Positions 6,953-14,804 of a stretch of DNA of 44,847 nucleotides are shown here, in pieces. Within the stretch, counting starts at the first letter, position 1. Every line of letters begins with the position of its first letter. This DNA comes from an uncultured Prevotella sp. (GTDB lineage: Bacteria; Bacteroidota; Bacteroidia; Bacteroidales; Bacteroidaceae), in assembly GCA_946548065.1 (NCBI GenBank), contig CAMNPM010000018.1, positions 1 to 44,847 of the forward strand, written 5' to 3'. A model generated the notes under the pieces. It did not search any database. It saw nothing but the letters and a program-made list of their open reading frames with translations, and had not been told where the DNA came from. The position numbers were made by a program, and so were the translations under genes.

Positions 6953-7780
6953 ATGGCAACAACAACAAAGGCTGCAGCCCCAGCTAAGAAATCGGGCTTC
7001 CAAGGTGTAAAAGCTGCATGGATCATCCTCGTTATTTGCGCTATCGCTGGTTACAGTGTATGGTATTTCATTATGGGTAACCCTGACAACTTCGTTGGTG
7101 GCGACCGTACCGGACATCCTGCAAACCTGCTGGGTACCGTGTATAAGGGAGGTTTCGTTGTAGGTTTGATCCTTACTCTTCTCTTCACCGTTATCTGCCT
7201 CGGCATCGAGCGCTTCTTCGCTATCAAGACCGCATCTGGTAAGATGAATCTGGCTAAGTTCACTGCTGAGGTGAAGGCTGCCATCAAGGCTCAGGACTTC
7301 AACAAGGCTAAGGATCTGTGCAACAAGATGCAGGGTACCGTTGGTAACGTCGTTATGGCTTCTATCAACATGTATCAGACTGTGGAGACTGACGACACAC
7401 TGAAGAAAGCTGCTAAGATTGCCAAGATCCAGCAGGCTCACGAAGAGGCTACTCAGCTGGAGATGCCTACCCTTCAGATGAACATGCCTATGGTTGCTAC
7501 CATCGTTTCTCTGGGTACCCTGACCGCTCTGTTCGGTACTGTGCTCGGTATGATTGGTTCGTTCCAGGCTCTGTCTGCTGGTGGTGGTGCTGACTCTATG
7601 GCTCTGTCTGCAGGTATTTCTGAGGCTCTTGTGAACACGGCTTCTGGTATTTTGACCTCTTGGGTTGCTACCGTAGTCTACAACTTCTTCTCTAACAAGA
7701 TTGACAAGCTGACCTACGCCCTCGACGAGATTGGTTTCACTATCTCTGCAACTTACGATTCTAACCACAACGAGGCTTAA
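6953..7780 (+). CDS. exbB: MotA/TolQ/ExbB proton channel family protein
   Basis: The 275-residue inner-membrane protein has four hydrophobic segments: about 23-43, 65-88, 180-205 (MVATIVSLGTLTALFGTVLGMIGSF) and 222-245 (ALVNTASGILTSWVATVVYNFF). The last two form the channel-lining hairpin of the ExbB/TolQ family, including the conserved small-residue pattern. An acidic/basic cytosolic domain (about 90-175) lies between. It is one segment longer at the N-terminus than E. coli ExbB, as is usual in Bacteroidota. With the two ExbD proteins it should form the proton-driven motor that powers TonB-dependent outer-membrane uptake. First gene of a six-gene operon; codon use is strongly biased (many GGT, GCT), suggesting high expression. 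Confidence 0.93.
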   Translation: MATTTKAAAPAKKSGFQGVKAAWIILVICAIAGYSVWYFIMGNPDNFVGGDRTGHPANLLGTVYKGGFVVGLILTLLFTVICLGIERFFAIKTASGKMNLAKFTAEVKAAIKAQDFNKAKDLCNKMQGTVGNVVMASINMYQTVETDDTLKKAAKIAKIQQAHEEATQLEMPTLQMNMPMVATIVSLGTLTALFGTVLGMIGSFQALSAGGGADSMALSAGISEALVNTASGILTSWVATVVYNFFSNKIDKLTYALDEIGFTISATYDSNHNEA

Positions 7781-7821
7781 TTTTCAGTCCATTCGTTTAA
7801 AACTTTAAATACCGTTTTAGA

Positions 7822-8439
7822 ATGGCTAAAGTTAAGATACAGAAAAAAGACATCTGGATTGACATGACGCCCATGTCAGACGTGATGACGCTGCTTCTGT
7901 GCTTCTTCATGTTGACTTCAACATTCCTGACGCCAGAACCAGTGCAAGTCACCACGCCTAACTCGGTGTCCGAGGTCAAGATTCCTGAGCAGGACGTGCT
8001 CAACATTCTGGTGACACCAGAAGGACGCGTCTTCTTGGGAACAGAGAACAAGAACAACATGCAGGCCATGTTGGATGCGATGACCGACAAGTTCGGTGTG
8101 TCGCTCAACCCCACCCAGATCAAGCACTTCCGTGAGGATGCTATGGTGGGAGCCAGCATGTCGCAAATGGCTCAGTACCTCAGCCTTGACCCAGAGAAGA
8201 TGGGTGAGGCAATCCAGAAGCTCGGCCTTCCGCTCGACAGTATCAACGGAGGCAAGAGCGAATTTCAGGAGTGGGTCGCAGAGGCCCGCAATGCTAATCC
8301 TGACATCAAGCTCGCCATCAAGTGCGACTCAAAGACTCCTTATGCGATGATTAAGAAGTTGATGTCAGAGCTTCAGGACATGAACGAGAACCGTTTCCAG
8401 CTCATTACGAATCTCGATGTTAAACGTTTAAACGACTAG
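7822..8439 (+). CDS. exbD: ExbD/TolR family biopolymer transport protein, first copy
   Basis: The 205-residue protein has a short basic cytosolic head, the conserved IDMTPMSDVMTLLLCFFMLTS membrane helix (about 14-34) with the proton-carrying Asp (D19 in MSDVM), and a periplasmic domain. The ExbD family is usually about 140 residues; the periplasmic part here is longer, as commonly seen in Bacteroidota. It should partner ExbB (41 bases upstream) and the second ExbD, whose start is 4 bases after this stop. Confidence 0.92.
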   Translation: MAKVKIQKKDIWIDMTPMSDVMTLLLCFFMLTSTFLTPEPVQVTTPNSVSEVKIPEQDVLNILVTPEGRVFLGTENKNNMQAMLDAMTDKFGVSLNPTQIKHFREDAMVGASMSQMAQYLSLDPEKMGEAIQKLGLPLDSINGGKSEFQEWVAEARNANPDIKLAIKCDSKTPYAMIKKLMSELQDMNENRFQLITNLDVKRLND

Positions 8440-8443
8440 TATT

Positions 8444-9109
8444 ATGGCAAAAAAGAATCTATCCAAGCAAAAGAAAATGGATACCCGCGTGAACTTCACG
8501 CCAATGGTAGACATGATGATGCTGCTGATCACGTTCTTCATGCTGTGTACTACACTGGCCAAGCCGCAGGCTATGCAGCTGACCATGCCGTCGAACGAAG
8601 ACACGAAGCAGCTTAACGAAGAGCAGAAGCAGGTAACAAAGGCTTCTCACACCATTACCCTCTATCTGGGCAGCAACGACAAGGTATGGTACATCGCCGG
8701 TCTTCCCAACTACGATGACCCCTCATGCGTGAAACCCACCTCCTATGGTAAGGATGGTATCGAGAAGGTTCTCAACGAGCACACCACTGAGGAGGGTATC
8801 AACCCTGTGGCCAAGATTAAGCTGGCCAAGAAGGAACTTGACGCCCAGAAGAGCGCATACAACTCCAAGATGACCGATGAGCAGTATCAGGAGGCTTTGA
8901 AGAAGCTGAAGAAAGGTGAACTGCCCAATGGTGAGAAGGTTCCCGCTCTGACCGTCATCATCCGCCCCCTCAACACTGCGACCTATGCAAACATGGTAGC
9001 AGCCCTCGACGAGATGCTCATTAGCAATATTGATAAGTACGTCATTGACAATATCGACAAGCTCTCTGCGGACGACAAGGCCCTCATTGAGAAAGCCGGT
9101 GTCAAATGA
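8444..9109 (+). CDS. exbD: ExbD/TolR family biopolymer transport protein, second copy
   Basis: The 221-residue protein has the same plan as its neighbour: basic head, VNFTPMVDMMMLLITFFMLC membrane helix with the conserved Asp (VDMMM), and a long lysine-rich periplasmic region. It differs clearly in sequence from the first copy, so the pair is an old duplication and may form a heterodimer in the ExbB pore. It follows the first exbD by 4 bases and precedes tonB by 25. Tandem unequal ExbD proteins are a common Bacteroidota arrangement. Confidence 0.92.
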   Translation: MAKKNLSKQKKMDTRVNFTPMVDMMMLLITFFMLCTTLAKPQAMQLTMPSNEDTKQLNEEQKQVTKASHTITLYLGSNDKVWYIAGLPNYDDPSCVKPTSYGKDGIEKVLNEHTTEEGINPVAKIKLAKKELDAQKSAYNSKMTDEQYQEALKKLKKGELPNGEKVPALTVIIRPLNTATYANMVAALDEMLISNIDKYVIDNIDKLSADDKALIEKAGVK

Positions 9110-9134
9110 TTCACCTCTAAAATGTAAATAGACT

Positions 9135-9965
9135 ATGGCAAAAATAGATCTTATAGACAATGGCTGGGTCGACCTCGTATTTGAAGGTAAGAACCAAGCA
9201 TATGGAGCTTATCAATTGCGCAAGGACACTGGTCGCCGTAACGTCAAGGCACTGGTAACCATGTTCCTCATCTTCGCAGCCATCGCCGCTATTGTTGTGG
9301 CAAAGGTTTCTTTCGATAACTACATGGCGTCGCGCAACGCTGCCATCGAAACCGATGTGGAGTTGCAGAACCTGGCAGAGAAGAAAGAGGTGAAGCAGGA
9401 GAAGAAAGATGAGCCCGAAGTCGAGAAAATCGAGGTTGAGCGCGTAAAGAGCTCTGTGGCTTTCACCGTTCCTGAAATCAAGAAGGATAATGAGGTGAAA
9501 GAAGATCAGGAAATGAAGTCTCAGGACGAGCTTCAGGAGACCAACACTGCTATCGGTGCCTTCACTGTTGAGGGTAACGACGAGACAGCCGAGGTAAAGC
9601 ACGTCGAAGAGAAGATTGCTGAACCCGAGCCTGTCAAGGAAGAAGAGACCAAGGTGTTCGACGTTGTTGAACAGATGCCTTCGTTCCCTGGTGGCCCCAG
9701 CGCTCTGATGCAATACCTGGCCAGCAACATCAAATACCCGGTGGTAGCCGAGGAAAATGGTGTTCAGGGCCGCGTCATCGTGACCTTCGTGGTTGAGAAG
9801 GACGGTTCTATCACTGACGTTCGTGTCGTGAAGAGCGTTGACCCCTCACTCGACAAGGAAGCTCAGCGCGTGGTTAAGAGCATGCCCAAGTGGATTCCTG
9901 GTAAGCAGAATGGTTCTGCTGTCCGCGTGAAGTACACAGTGCCCGTAACCTTCCGTCTGCAGTAA
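9135..9965 (+). CDS. tonB: TonB family energy transducer
   Basis: The 276-residue protein starts with a conserved cytosolic head (WVDLVFEGKNQAYGAYQLRKD) typical of Bacteroidota TonB, then one membrane helix (about 36-58). A long Glu/Lys-rich periplasmic linker follows (about 70-185), in place of the Pro-rich linker of E. coli. The TonB C-terminal domain occupies about 190-276 and includes MPSFPGGPSALMQYL, YPVVAEENGVQGRVIVTFVV and the closing VKYTVPVTFRL. It contacts TonB boxes of outer-membrane receptors. The operon position directly after ExbB/ExbD/ExbD fixes its role. Confidence 0.94.
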   Translation: MAKIDLIDNGWVDLVFEGKNQAYGAYQLRKDTGRRNVKALVTMFLIFAAIAAIVVAKVSFDNYMASRNAAIETDVELQNLAEKKEVKQEKKDEPEVEKIEVERVKSSVAFTVPEIKKDNEVKEDQEMKSQDELQETNTAIGAFTVEGNDETAEVKHVEEKIAEPEPVKEEETKVFDVVEQMPSFPGGPSALMQYLASNIKYPVVAEENGVQGRVIVTFVVEKDGSITDVRVVKSVDPSLDKEAQRVVKSMPKWIPGKQNGSAVRVKYTVPVTFRLQ

Positions 9966-9981
9966 AATCGTGATTCATCAG

Positions 9982-10935
9982 ATGAACAGAAACATATCCA
10001 TCATTATTGGATTAACACTTAGTTTAGGCTTGCTCCTCTCATGTGGGAGCAAGCCTAATCCTGAAAAGGAAAAAGCATACCAGAAGGCTGCGGAAAAATT
10101 CGTAGCCGACGAGAGCTTCTATCCCATCCTCGACGAGGAACTTTTCTACTTCAACAGCCAGCGGCTCGATACCATCGGTGTAGAGTACATCAACGAACAG
10201 GATGGTATCAAGCGACTCATGAAGCTAGAAACATGGCTTGCATTCTCTACCAGGCAGTTTACTGCCAAGGAGATGAAAAGTCTTAAAGACCGCCATTATC
10301 TGCCGCGGGCTATTCCCATCGCCTACGACGGACTCGCCATTATTGTCAACAACCAGAATTCAGACACATGCATTACCGTCAACGACTTTAAGCGCATTCT
10401 GAATGGTGAGGTGACAAAATGGGACGAGATATACCCCAAGTCAAAACTTGGAACCATCGACGTGGTTTTCGACAATCCGCTGTCGAGCACCGTGAGGTGG
10501 TGCGTTGACTCACTCCTGGGCGGCAAGGAATTCAACAATCCCAACATCGGAGCTGTAAAGACCAGTGCCGCTGTAATAGACTACGTGGAGAATCACAAGA
10601 ACTCGCTGGGCATTATCGGTTCCAACTGGCTCAACGATAAACGTGATACCACAAACGTCACCTTCAAGAAGAATATCACCGTGATGGGTGTCAGCCGTCT
10701 CGACTCAGCAACAAAGGTCAACAGCTATCAGCCCTATCAATATTATTTATACAATGGCAACTATCCCCTCATCCGCACTATCTACGCCTTGCTGAACGAC
10801 ACTCGAAGCGGTGTGCCTACTGCGTTTGCACACTTCTGCCAGCTGCCAAAGGGACAGAAAATCATCCTTCGTGCAGGACTGCTGCCACGAACAGCCCATA
10901 TGAATGTGAGGGAAGTAATTGTGACGCGGGAATAA
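9982..10935 (+). CDS. PstS-like phosphate/anion-binding lipoprotein
   Basis: ATG at 9982 is chosen because it gives a clean lipoprotein signal (MNRNISIIIGLTLSLGLLLSC); a GTG lies 12 bases earlier. The mature part (about 300 residues) looks like a PstS-type periplasmic binding protein: DGLAIIVNNQNSD, LKRIL-like FKRILNGEVTKWDEIYP, and the phrase SAAVIDYVENHKNSLGIIGSNWL are typical of the PBP-like fold. PstS normally feeds PstCAB, but no permease genes are near. Instead the gene lies 16 bases after tonB and ahead of a TPR protein, an order often kept in Bacteroidales. It may therefore sense or bind a ligand for the TonB machine; that is inference. Confidence 0.8.
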   Translation: MNRNISIIIGLTLSLGLLLSCGSKPNPEKEKAYQKAAEKFVADESFYPILDEELFYFNSQRLDTIGVEYINEQDGIKRLMKLETWLAFSTRQFTAKEMKSLKDRHYLPRAIPIAYDGLAIIVNNQNSDTCITVNDFKRILNGEVTKWDEIYPKSKLGTIDVVFDNPLSSTVRWCVDSLLGGKEFNNPNIGAVKTSAAVIDYVENHKNSLGIIGSNWLNDKRDTTNVTFKKNITVMGVSRLDSATKVNSYQPYQYYLYNGNYPLIRTIYALLNDTRSGVPTAFAHFCQLPKGQKIILRAGLLPRTAHMNVREVIVTRE

Positions 10936-11033
10936 ACTTTCCCAAAGCATAAACGTCATAAATGAGAACAAACAGCAAAAGAAGAGAACAATAATAGAAC
11001 AGTAACAAAATAAATCACTTAAAAATATAGATT

Positions 11034-12467
11034 ATGAAAGCGATTAAATATCTTTTGTTAGGTGTGCTGACTTTAGGCTTCAGCACCACAGTGATGGCAC
11101 AGGACGGCTCCAAGGCCGACGTAGATGCCGTAAAGCGAATCATCAGTAGCAAACCCGCAGATCTGGACAAGCAGATGAAGCCCTACTACAAGGAGAACAA
11201 GAAAAATGCTGCCAATCTGGTGGCCTTTGCCCGTGCGTTCTTCGAGGCTAAAGACACTGCCAATGCCAAGAAGTATGCCAACTATGCACTCACAGCCAGC
11301 AAGAACAAGTGCGCTCCTGCCTACATCCTGCTTGGCGACATTGAGGCTCTCTCGGATGACGGAGGCGGTGCTGCAGCACAGTACGACCAGGCTATCTATG
11401 CCGACCCCAAGAACTACGAGGCTTACTATAAGTATGCCCTTGTATATCGTAAGATTGACCCCCGCGGTGCTGCCGCCAAGCTCGACCAGCTGAAGCAGGA
11501 GCGTCCAGACATCAGCGTTGATGCCATCAAGGGTCACATCTTCATGATTGCCGGCGACCGTAAGTCGGCCTACGAGGAGTTCAAGAAGGTTCCCGTTGCC
11601 CAGCTCGACAAGAGCTACCTCAACGAGTTTGCTCGTGCCAGCTATTTTGGAGGTCACTTCGAGGATGCACTGGCAGCCTGTGAAGAAGGACTCAAATTCC
11701 GTCCCAACAATCCCACCTTCACCCGTCTGGCCATGTTCAGCAACTATGAGCTGAAGCGCTACGACGATGCCAAGAAATATCTGCATAAGTACTTCAACGA
11801 GATTGACAAGGACAGCGTTACGTTCTCTGAGTATGACCACTACTATGCAGCCTTGATCCACGAGGCACTCAACGACAAGGACAACGCCAAGGCTTCTTAC
11901 CACAAGGCGCTTGAGCTGGTCAGCGACTCTTCGATGATTAAGCGTTGGGACATTCTCAAGACCCTCTCTACTTCTCACCAGAAGGACGGCGACCTGGAGA
12001 ATGCCATCAAGTACTACAACGAGTTCCTGGCTTGCAAGCCTGAGGTAAAGGTTGACGACTATGAGACGCTGGCCGACATCTATATTTCATTCGCCAAGGA
12101 GGCTACCGACGAAGCTGCCAAGAACAACCTCTACAAGAAGGCTGCCGATGTCTACGCTACCATCGGTGAGAAGTTCCCCGTACAGCAGGCTTATGCAGCT
12201 TACAAGCGCGCAGAGGTCATCAATAAGACCGACAAGGAGATGGCTGGCCGTCTGGCCAAGGCTGACTACCAGAAGGTTGTCGATATGCTGGGCAGCAAGA
12301 CCGACCGCTCAAAGAGCGAAAACACCATGCTGAAGTACAGCCTCCACTACCTTATGTTCAGTTCATATCTTGACAAGAACATTCCCGGAGCCAAACAGTG
12401 TGCCGAGCAGATTCTCGCTATCGACCCCGACTACAAGGCAGCTCAGGAAATCATGAATCTGAAATAA
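11034..12467 (+). CDS. Exported tetratricopeptide-repeat protein, 477 aa
   Basis: A Sec signal peptide (MKAIKYLLLGVLTLGFSTTVMA) is followed by about ten TPR-like helical pairs. Examples are CAPAYILLGDIEALSDDGGGAAAQYDQAIYADPKNYEAYY and GDLENAIKYYNEFLACKP split over neighbouring repeats, each with the small-residue/Tyr/Pro spacing of TPRs. No catalytic motif is seen. It is the last gene of the exbB operon and is followed by a strong terminator. It probably acts as a periplasmic scaffold for the ExbB-ExbD-TonB system or its PstS-like partner; this is inference from context. Codon use is as biased as in exbB. Confidence 0.82.
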   Translation: MKAIKYLLLGVLTLGFSTTVMAQDGSKADVDAVKRIISSKPADLDKQMKPYYKENKKNAANLVAFARAFFEAKDTANAKKYANYALTASKNKCAPAYILLGDIEALSDDGGGAAAQYDQAIYADPKNYEAYYKYALVYRKIDPRGAAAKLDQLKQERPDISVDAIKGHIFMIAGDRKSAYEEFKKVPVAQLDKSYLNEFARASYFGGHFEDALAACEEGLKFRPNNPTFTRLAMFSNYELKRYDDAKKYLHKYFNEIDKDSVTFSEYDHYYAALIHEALNDKDNAKASYHKALELVSDSSMIKRWDILKTLSTSHQKDGDLENAIKYYNEFLACKPEVKVDDYETLADIYISFAKEATDEAAKNNLYKKAADVYATIGEKFPVQQAYAAYKRAEVINKTDKEMAGRLAKADYQKVVDMLGSKTDRSKSENTMLKYSLHYLMFSSYLDKNIPGAKQCAEQILAIDPDYKAAQEIMNLK

Positions 12468-12495
12468 CAAACAAACTACTTTCTCGATAATAAGC

Positions 12496-12535
12496 CGCAC
12501 TCGGAAGATTAATTCTTCCCTGTGCGTTTTTTTTT
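12496..12535 (+). terminator. Intrinsic terminator of the exbB-tonB-TPR operon
   Basis: Stem CGCAC/GTGCG with an inner GGAAGA/TCTTCC stem, then nine T residues (12527-12535). It begins 29 bases after the TPR stop. Confidence 0.9.
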
Positions 12536-12580
12536 ATTGAGATTCTGGCTGGTTTCGTACTCTAATAAGAATTATTTTTG

Positions 12581-12588
12581 TATATTTG
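12581..12588 (+). promoter_or_regulatory. Promoter -7 box for the glutaredoxin-like gene
   Basis: TATATTTG, consensus TAnnTTTG, 38 bases before the ATG at 12627. Confidence 0.65.
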
Positions 12589-12626
12589 CATCGCAAAGCC
12601 TGCTGAGAAATAAAATTGAATAAGAT

Positions 12627-12926
12627 ATGATTAAAATGTATGTAATGGAGACCTGCCCCGACTGCGAGTATGTGGAGAAGCAGGTGGTGGGAAACGAGAA
12701 TTTCAAGGTGATTGATATTGGCAAGCATGTCAGGAACCTGAAAGAGTTTATCAAGTTGCGCGATACGAATCCAGCGTTCGACGAAGCTAAGGCGGTGGAC
12801 GACTTGGGTATTCCGTGCTATGTGCTGGAAGATGGAACGGTGACGCTCTACTCGAAGGATGTGGGACTGGAGCCTAGACCGCAGGAGGAAGGAGCCTCTT
12901 GTAGCATTGACGGACGAGGTTGCTGA
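12627..12926 (+). CDS. Glutaredoxin-like thiol-redox protein, 99 aa
   Basis: The protein has a thioredoxin-fold start, MYVMETCPDCEYVEKQV, with the redox pair CPDC (C11 and C14 counting from the first Met). The later IPCYVLEDGTVTL carries the cis-Pro expected in thioredoxin folds. It ends in an unusual CSIDGRGC tail with two more cysteines, which might bind metal or act as resolving thiols. Length fits a glutaredoxin. Starts at 12627 or 12636 are both possible. It should be a cytosolic disulfide or metal-handling protein; the substrate is unknown. It is transcribed alone and followed by an AraC remnant. Confidence 0.78.
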   Translation: MIKMYVMETCPDCEYVEKQVVGNENFKVIDIGKHVRNLKEFIKLRDTNPAFDEAKAVDDLGIPCYVLEDGTVTLYSKDVGLEPRPQEEGASCSIDGRGC

Positions 12927-12954
12927 ATAGAAAGATAGTGCTCCATTAGGGGCC

Positions 12955-13158
12955 ATGATAATCGACGAACAGGCGGCACTCGAGATACCTGCCGTGCGCA
13001 ACGTGGTTCACACCGCCTATCAGCTGCTTCAGACTACCAACCTCAGTATCGCTGCTATAGCCGAACAACTTCACTTCTCTGACCAGAGCAGTTTCGGACG
13101 TTTCTTCACCCGTATGAAAGGCATTGTCCCCAAAGCATATCGGGTGCAACGACAGTGA
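12955..13158 (+). pseudogene. AraC-family regulator, C-terminal DNA-binding remnant
   Basis: The 67-residue frame contains the second helix-turn-helix of an AraC/XylS domain: LLQTTNLSIAAIAEQLHFSD, then SSFGRFFTRMKGIVPKAYR, close to the family signature. The first helix-turn-helix is reduced to IIDEQAALEI and is separated from the second by about 12 extra residues (PAVRNVVHTAYQ) not expected in the family. The N-terminal sensor domain is missing altogether; upstream is only 28 bases of spacer after the glutaredoxin-like gene. A real AraC regulator has about 280 residues, so this is a relic unless it was retained as a small DNA-binding protein. Confidence 0.65.
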
Positions 13159-13172
13159 TGATTTCGTGTTGC

Positions 13173-13640
13173 TTATCTCTGTGACTTGGGCGTGTATTTG
13201 ACCATCATCGTGGGACGGTAGGTGTTCTCCAGTGTGACTGAGATGATACCGTCGGTGGCATCGAAGTTGGCTACTTTGTGGTCATCCTTCAGGATGGGAC
13301 AGTTGGGCCATTCGCCCAGTTCCTTCTCCAGTCCGTCGCGCACCTGTTGCCACATGCGGCGTGTGCTGTCGTTGGTGGACAGCAGGTAGTTCTCCTGGAT
13401 GGCGAGCAGCTTGTCGCCGCTGTAGGCCACGAGTACTCGATAGCGTACAGCGGGGTTGGCCAGCACCATCGTAGTCTGGCTGGAGGCCGCCGAGTCAATG
13501 TCGAAGCCCCTGGCGCGCATAGAGTCAAGCAGTTGGGTGGTAGAGAGTGTGAAAGGCAGTCCGCGATAGGCGAAGGGAGTCTGTTCTGAACAAGCAGCAA
13601 GCATCAGAAGCCCCATGAGAAAGAATGCCAGCTTTTTCAT
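13173..13640 (-). CDS. Putative lipoprotein, 155 aa
   Basis: A lipoprotein signal (MKKLAFFLMGLLMLAAC, C17 as the lipidated residue) precedes about 138 residues of unrecognised sequence. The start of the mature part (YRGLPFTLSTTQLLDSMRARGFDID) recalls small exported Bacteroidota proteins that compare query fields, but no named domain is evident. It lies 24 bases downstream of asd on the same strand with no promoter between, so it is probably co-transcribed with asd. It is convergent with the AraC remnant. Confidence 0.72.
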   Translation of the reverse strand: MKKLAFFLMGLLMLAACSEQTPFAYRGLPFTLSTTQLLDSMRARGFDIDSAASSQTTMVLANPAVRYRVLVAYSGDKLLAIQENYLLSTNDSTRRMWQQVRDGLEKELGEWPNCPILKDDHKVANFDATDGIISVTLENTYRPTMMVKYTPKSQR

Positions 13641-13664
13641 GTCTTTACCTGTTGTCTTCCTTTT

Positions 13665-14678
13665 TTATTTCACGTTGCCAACCTTAATCAAGTACTCACC
13701 GATTTGAACTGCGTTCAGTGCGGCGCCCTTGCGAATCTGGTCGCCTGAGAGCCAGAAGGTAAGTCCGTTCTCGTCGGCAAGATCCTTGCGCACACGTCCG
13801 ACGTACACATCGTCCTTGCCTGCAGTGTCGAGCGGCATGGGGTAGGTGAGTGTCGACGGGTCGTCAACCAGCGTACAGCCGGGAGCGGCGGCAATGGCGC
13901 GCTGTGCCTCCTCGACGCTGATGGGGCGCTCGGTCTCTATCCATACCGACTCGGAGTGTGAACGCAACGAAGATACGCGTACGCACATGGCAGAGCACTT
14001 GGCATCGGTGTGCATGATTTTCTGAGTCTCGTTGTACATCTTCATCTCTTCCTTAGTGTAGCCGTTGGGCTGGAAGACATCAATCTGCGGTATGACGTTG
14101 TAGGCCAGCTGGTGGGGGAACTTCTTGATGGTCTTCACCTCACCGGTTTCTACCATCTCCTTGTATTGCTGCTGCAGTTCGGCCATTGCTGCGGCTCCGG
14201 CTCCAGAGGCACTCTGATAGCTGGATACATGGATGCGCTTGATGTGGCTGAGGTTCTCCAGCGGCTGCAGTACGACCACCATCATGATGGTGGTGCAGTT
14301 GGGGTTGGCAATGATGCCGCGTGGACGGTTCAGGGCATCCTCGGCATTGCACTCAGGCACCACCAAGGGTACGTCGTCGTCCATGCGGAAGGCTGATGAG
14401 TTGTCAATCATTACGGCACCATACTTGGTGATGGTCTCGGCAAATTCCTTCGAGGTGCCTGCGCCGGCCGATGTGAATGCTATGTCGACATCCTTGAAGT
14501 CGTCGTTGTGTTGGAGCAACTTGACGGTGAGCTCCTTGCCCCGGAATGTGTATTTGGTACCGGCTGAGCGTTCTGAACCGAACAGCACCAACTCGTCCAT
14601 CGGGAAATTTCTCTGGTCGAGAATACGTAAAAACTCCTGACCTACGGCGCCTGAGGCACCTACAATTGCTACTTTCAT
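13665..14678 (-). CDS. asd: Aspartate-semialdehyde dehydrogenase
   Basis: The 337-residue enzyme shows the N-terminal NADP-binding [14 protein letters not shown] (7-20), the catalytic cysteine in ANPNCTT (C128), the [17 protein letters not shown] segment, and a C-terminal [15 protein letters not shown] motif with the active-site Arg/His pair. It reduces aspartyl phosphate to aspartate semialdehyde, the branch point to lysine/diaminopimelate, threonine and methionine. Length matches the family. It is transcribed on the minus strand from a promoter box at 14738-14745, divergent from the antiporter gene, and is followed by the small lipoprotein gene. Confidence 0.96.
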   Translation of the reverse strand: MKVAIVGASGAVGQEFLRILDQRNFPMDELVLFGSERSAGTKYTFRGKELTVKLLQHNDDFKDVDIAFTSAGAGTSKEFAETITKYGAVMIDNSSAFRMDDDVPLVVPECNAEDALNRPRGIIANPNCTTIMMVVVLQPLENLSHIKRIHVSSYQSASGAGAAAMAELQQQYKEMVETGEVKTIKKFPHQLAYNVIPQIDVFQPNGYTKEEMKMYNETQKIMHTDAKCSAMCVRVSSLRSHSESVWIETERPISVEEAQRAIAAAPGCTLVDDPSTLTYPMPLDTAGKDDVYVGRVRKDLADENGLTFWLSGDQIRKGAALNAVQIGEYLIKVGNVK

Positions 14679-14737
14679 AAGCCTAGCGAAAATTACAATT
14701 TGACTTTAAATAATACGATTTATTTATATTTTGGCTG

Positions 14738-14745
14738 CAAAGGTA
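14738..14745 (-). promoter_or_regulatory. Promoter -7 box for asd
   Basis: CAAAGGTA on the plus strand, i.e. TACCTTTG on the minus strand, 59 bases before the asd ATG. It is divergent from the box at 14789-14796. Confidence 0.7.
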
Positions 14746-14788
14746 CAAAATTTCCGCAAACTTTAAACTTAAAACTCCAAACTTTTTG

Positions 14789-14796
14789 TATCTTTG
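14789..14796 (+). promoter_or_regulatory. Promoter -7 box for the antiporter operon
   Basis: TATCTTTG, only 8 bases before the ATG at 14805, so the predicted transcript is leaderless or nearly so. Its position rules out the longer reading frame that opens at 14700. Confidence 0.75.
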
Positions 14797-14804
14797 CACA
14801 CAGA

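Noticed and set aside
6944..7768. 274-residue open frame antisense to exbB
   Set aside because: It mirrors exbB almost exactly, and the strong codon bias of exbB removes stops on the other strand. The translation is rich in Ser, Arg, Asn and His with no domain.
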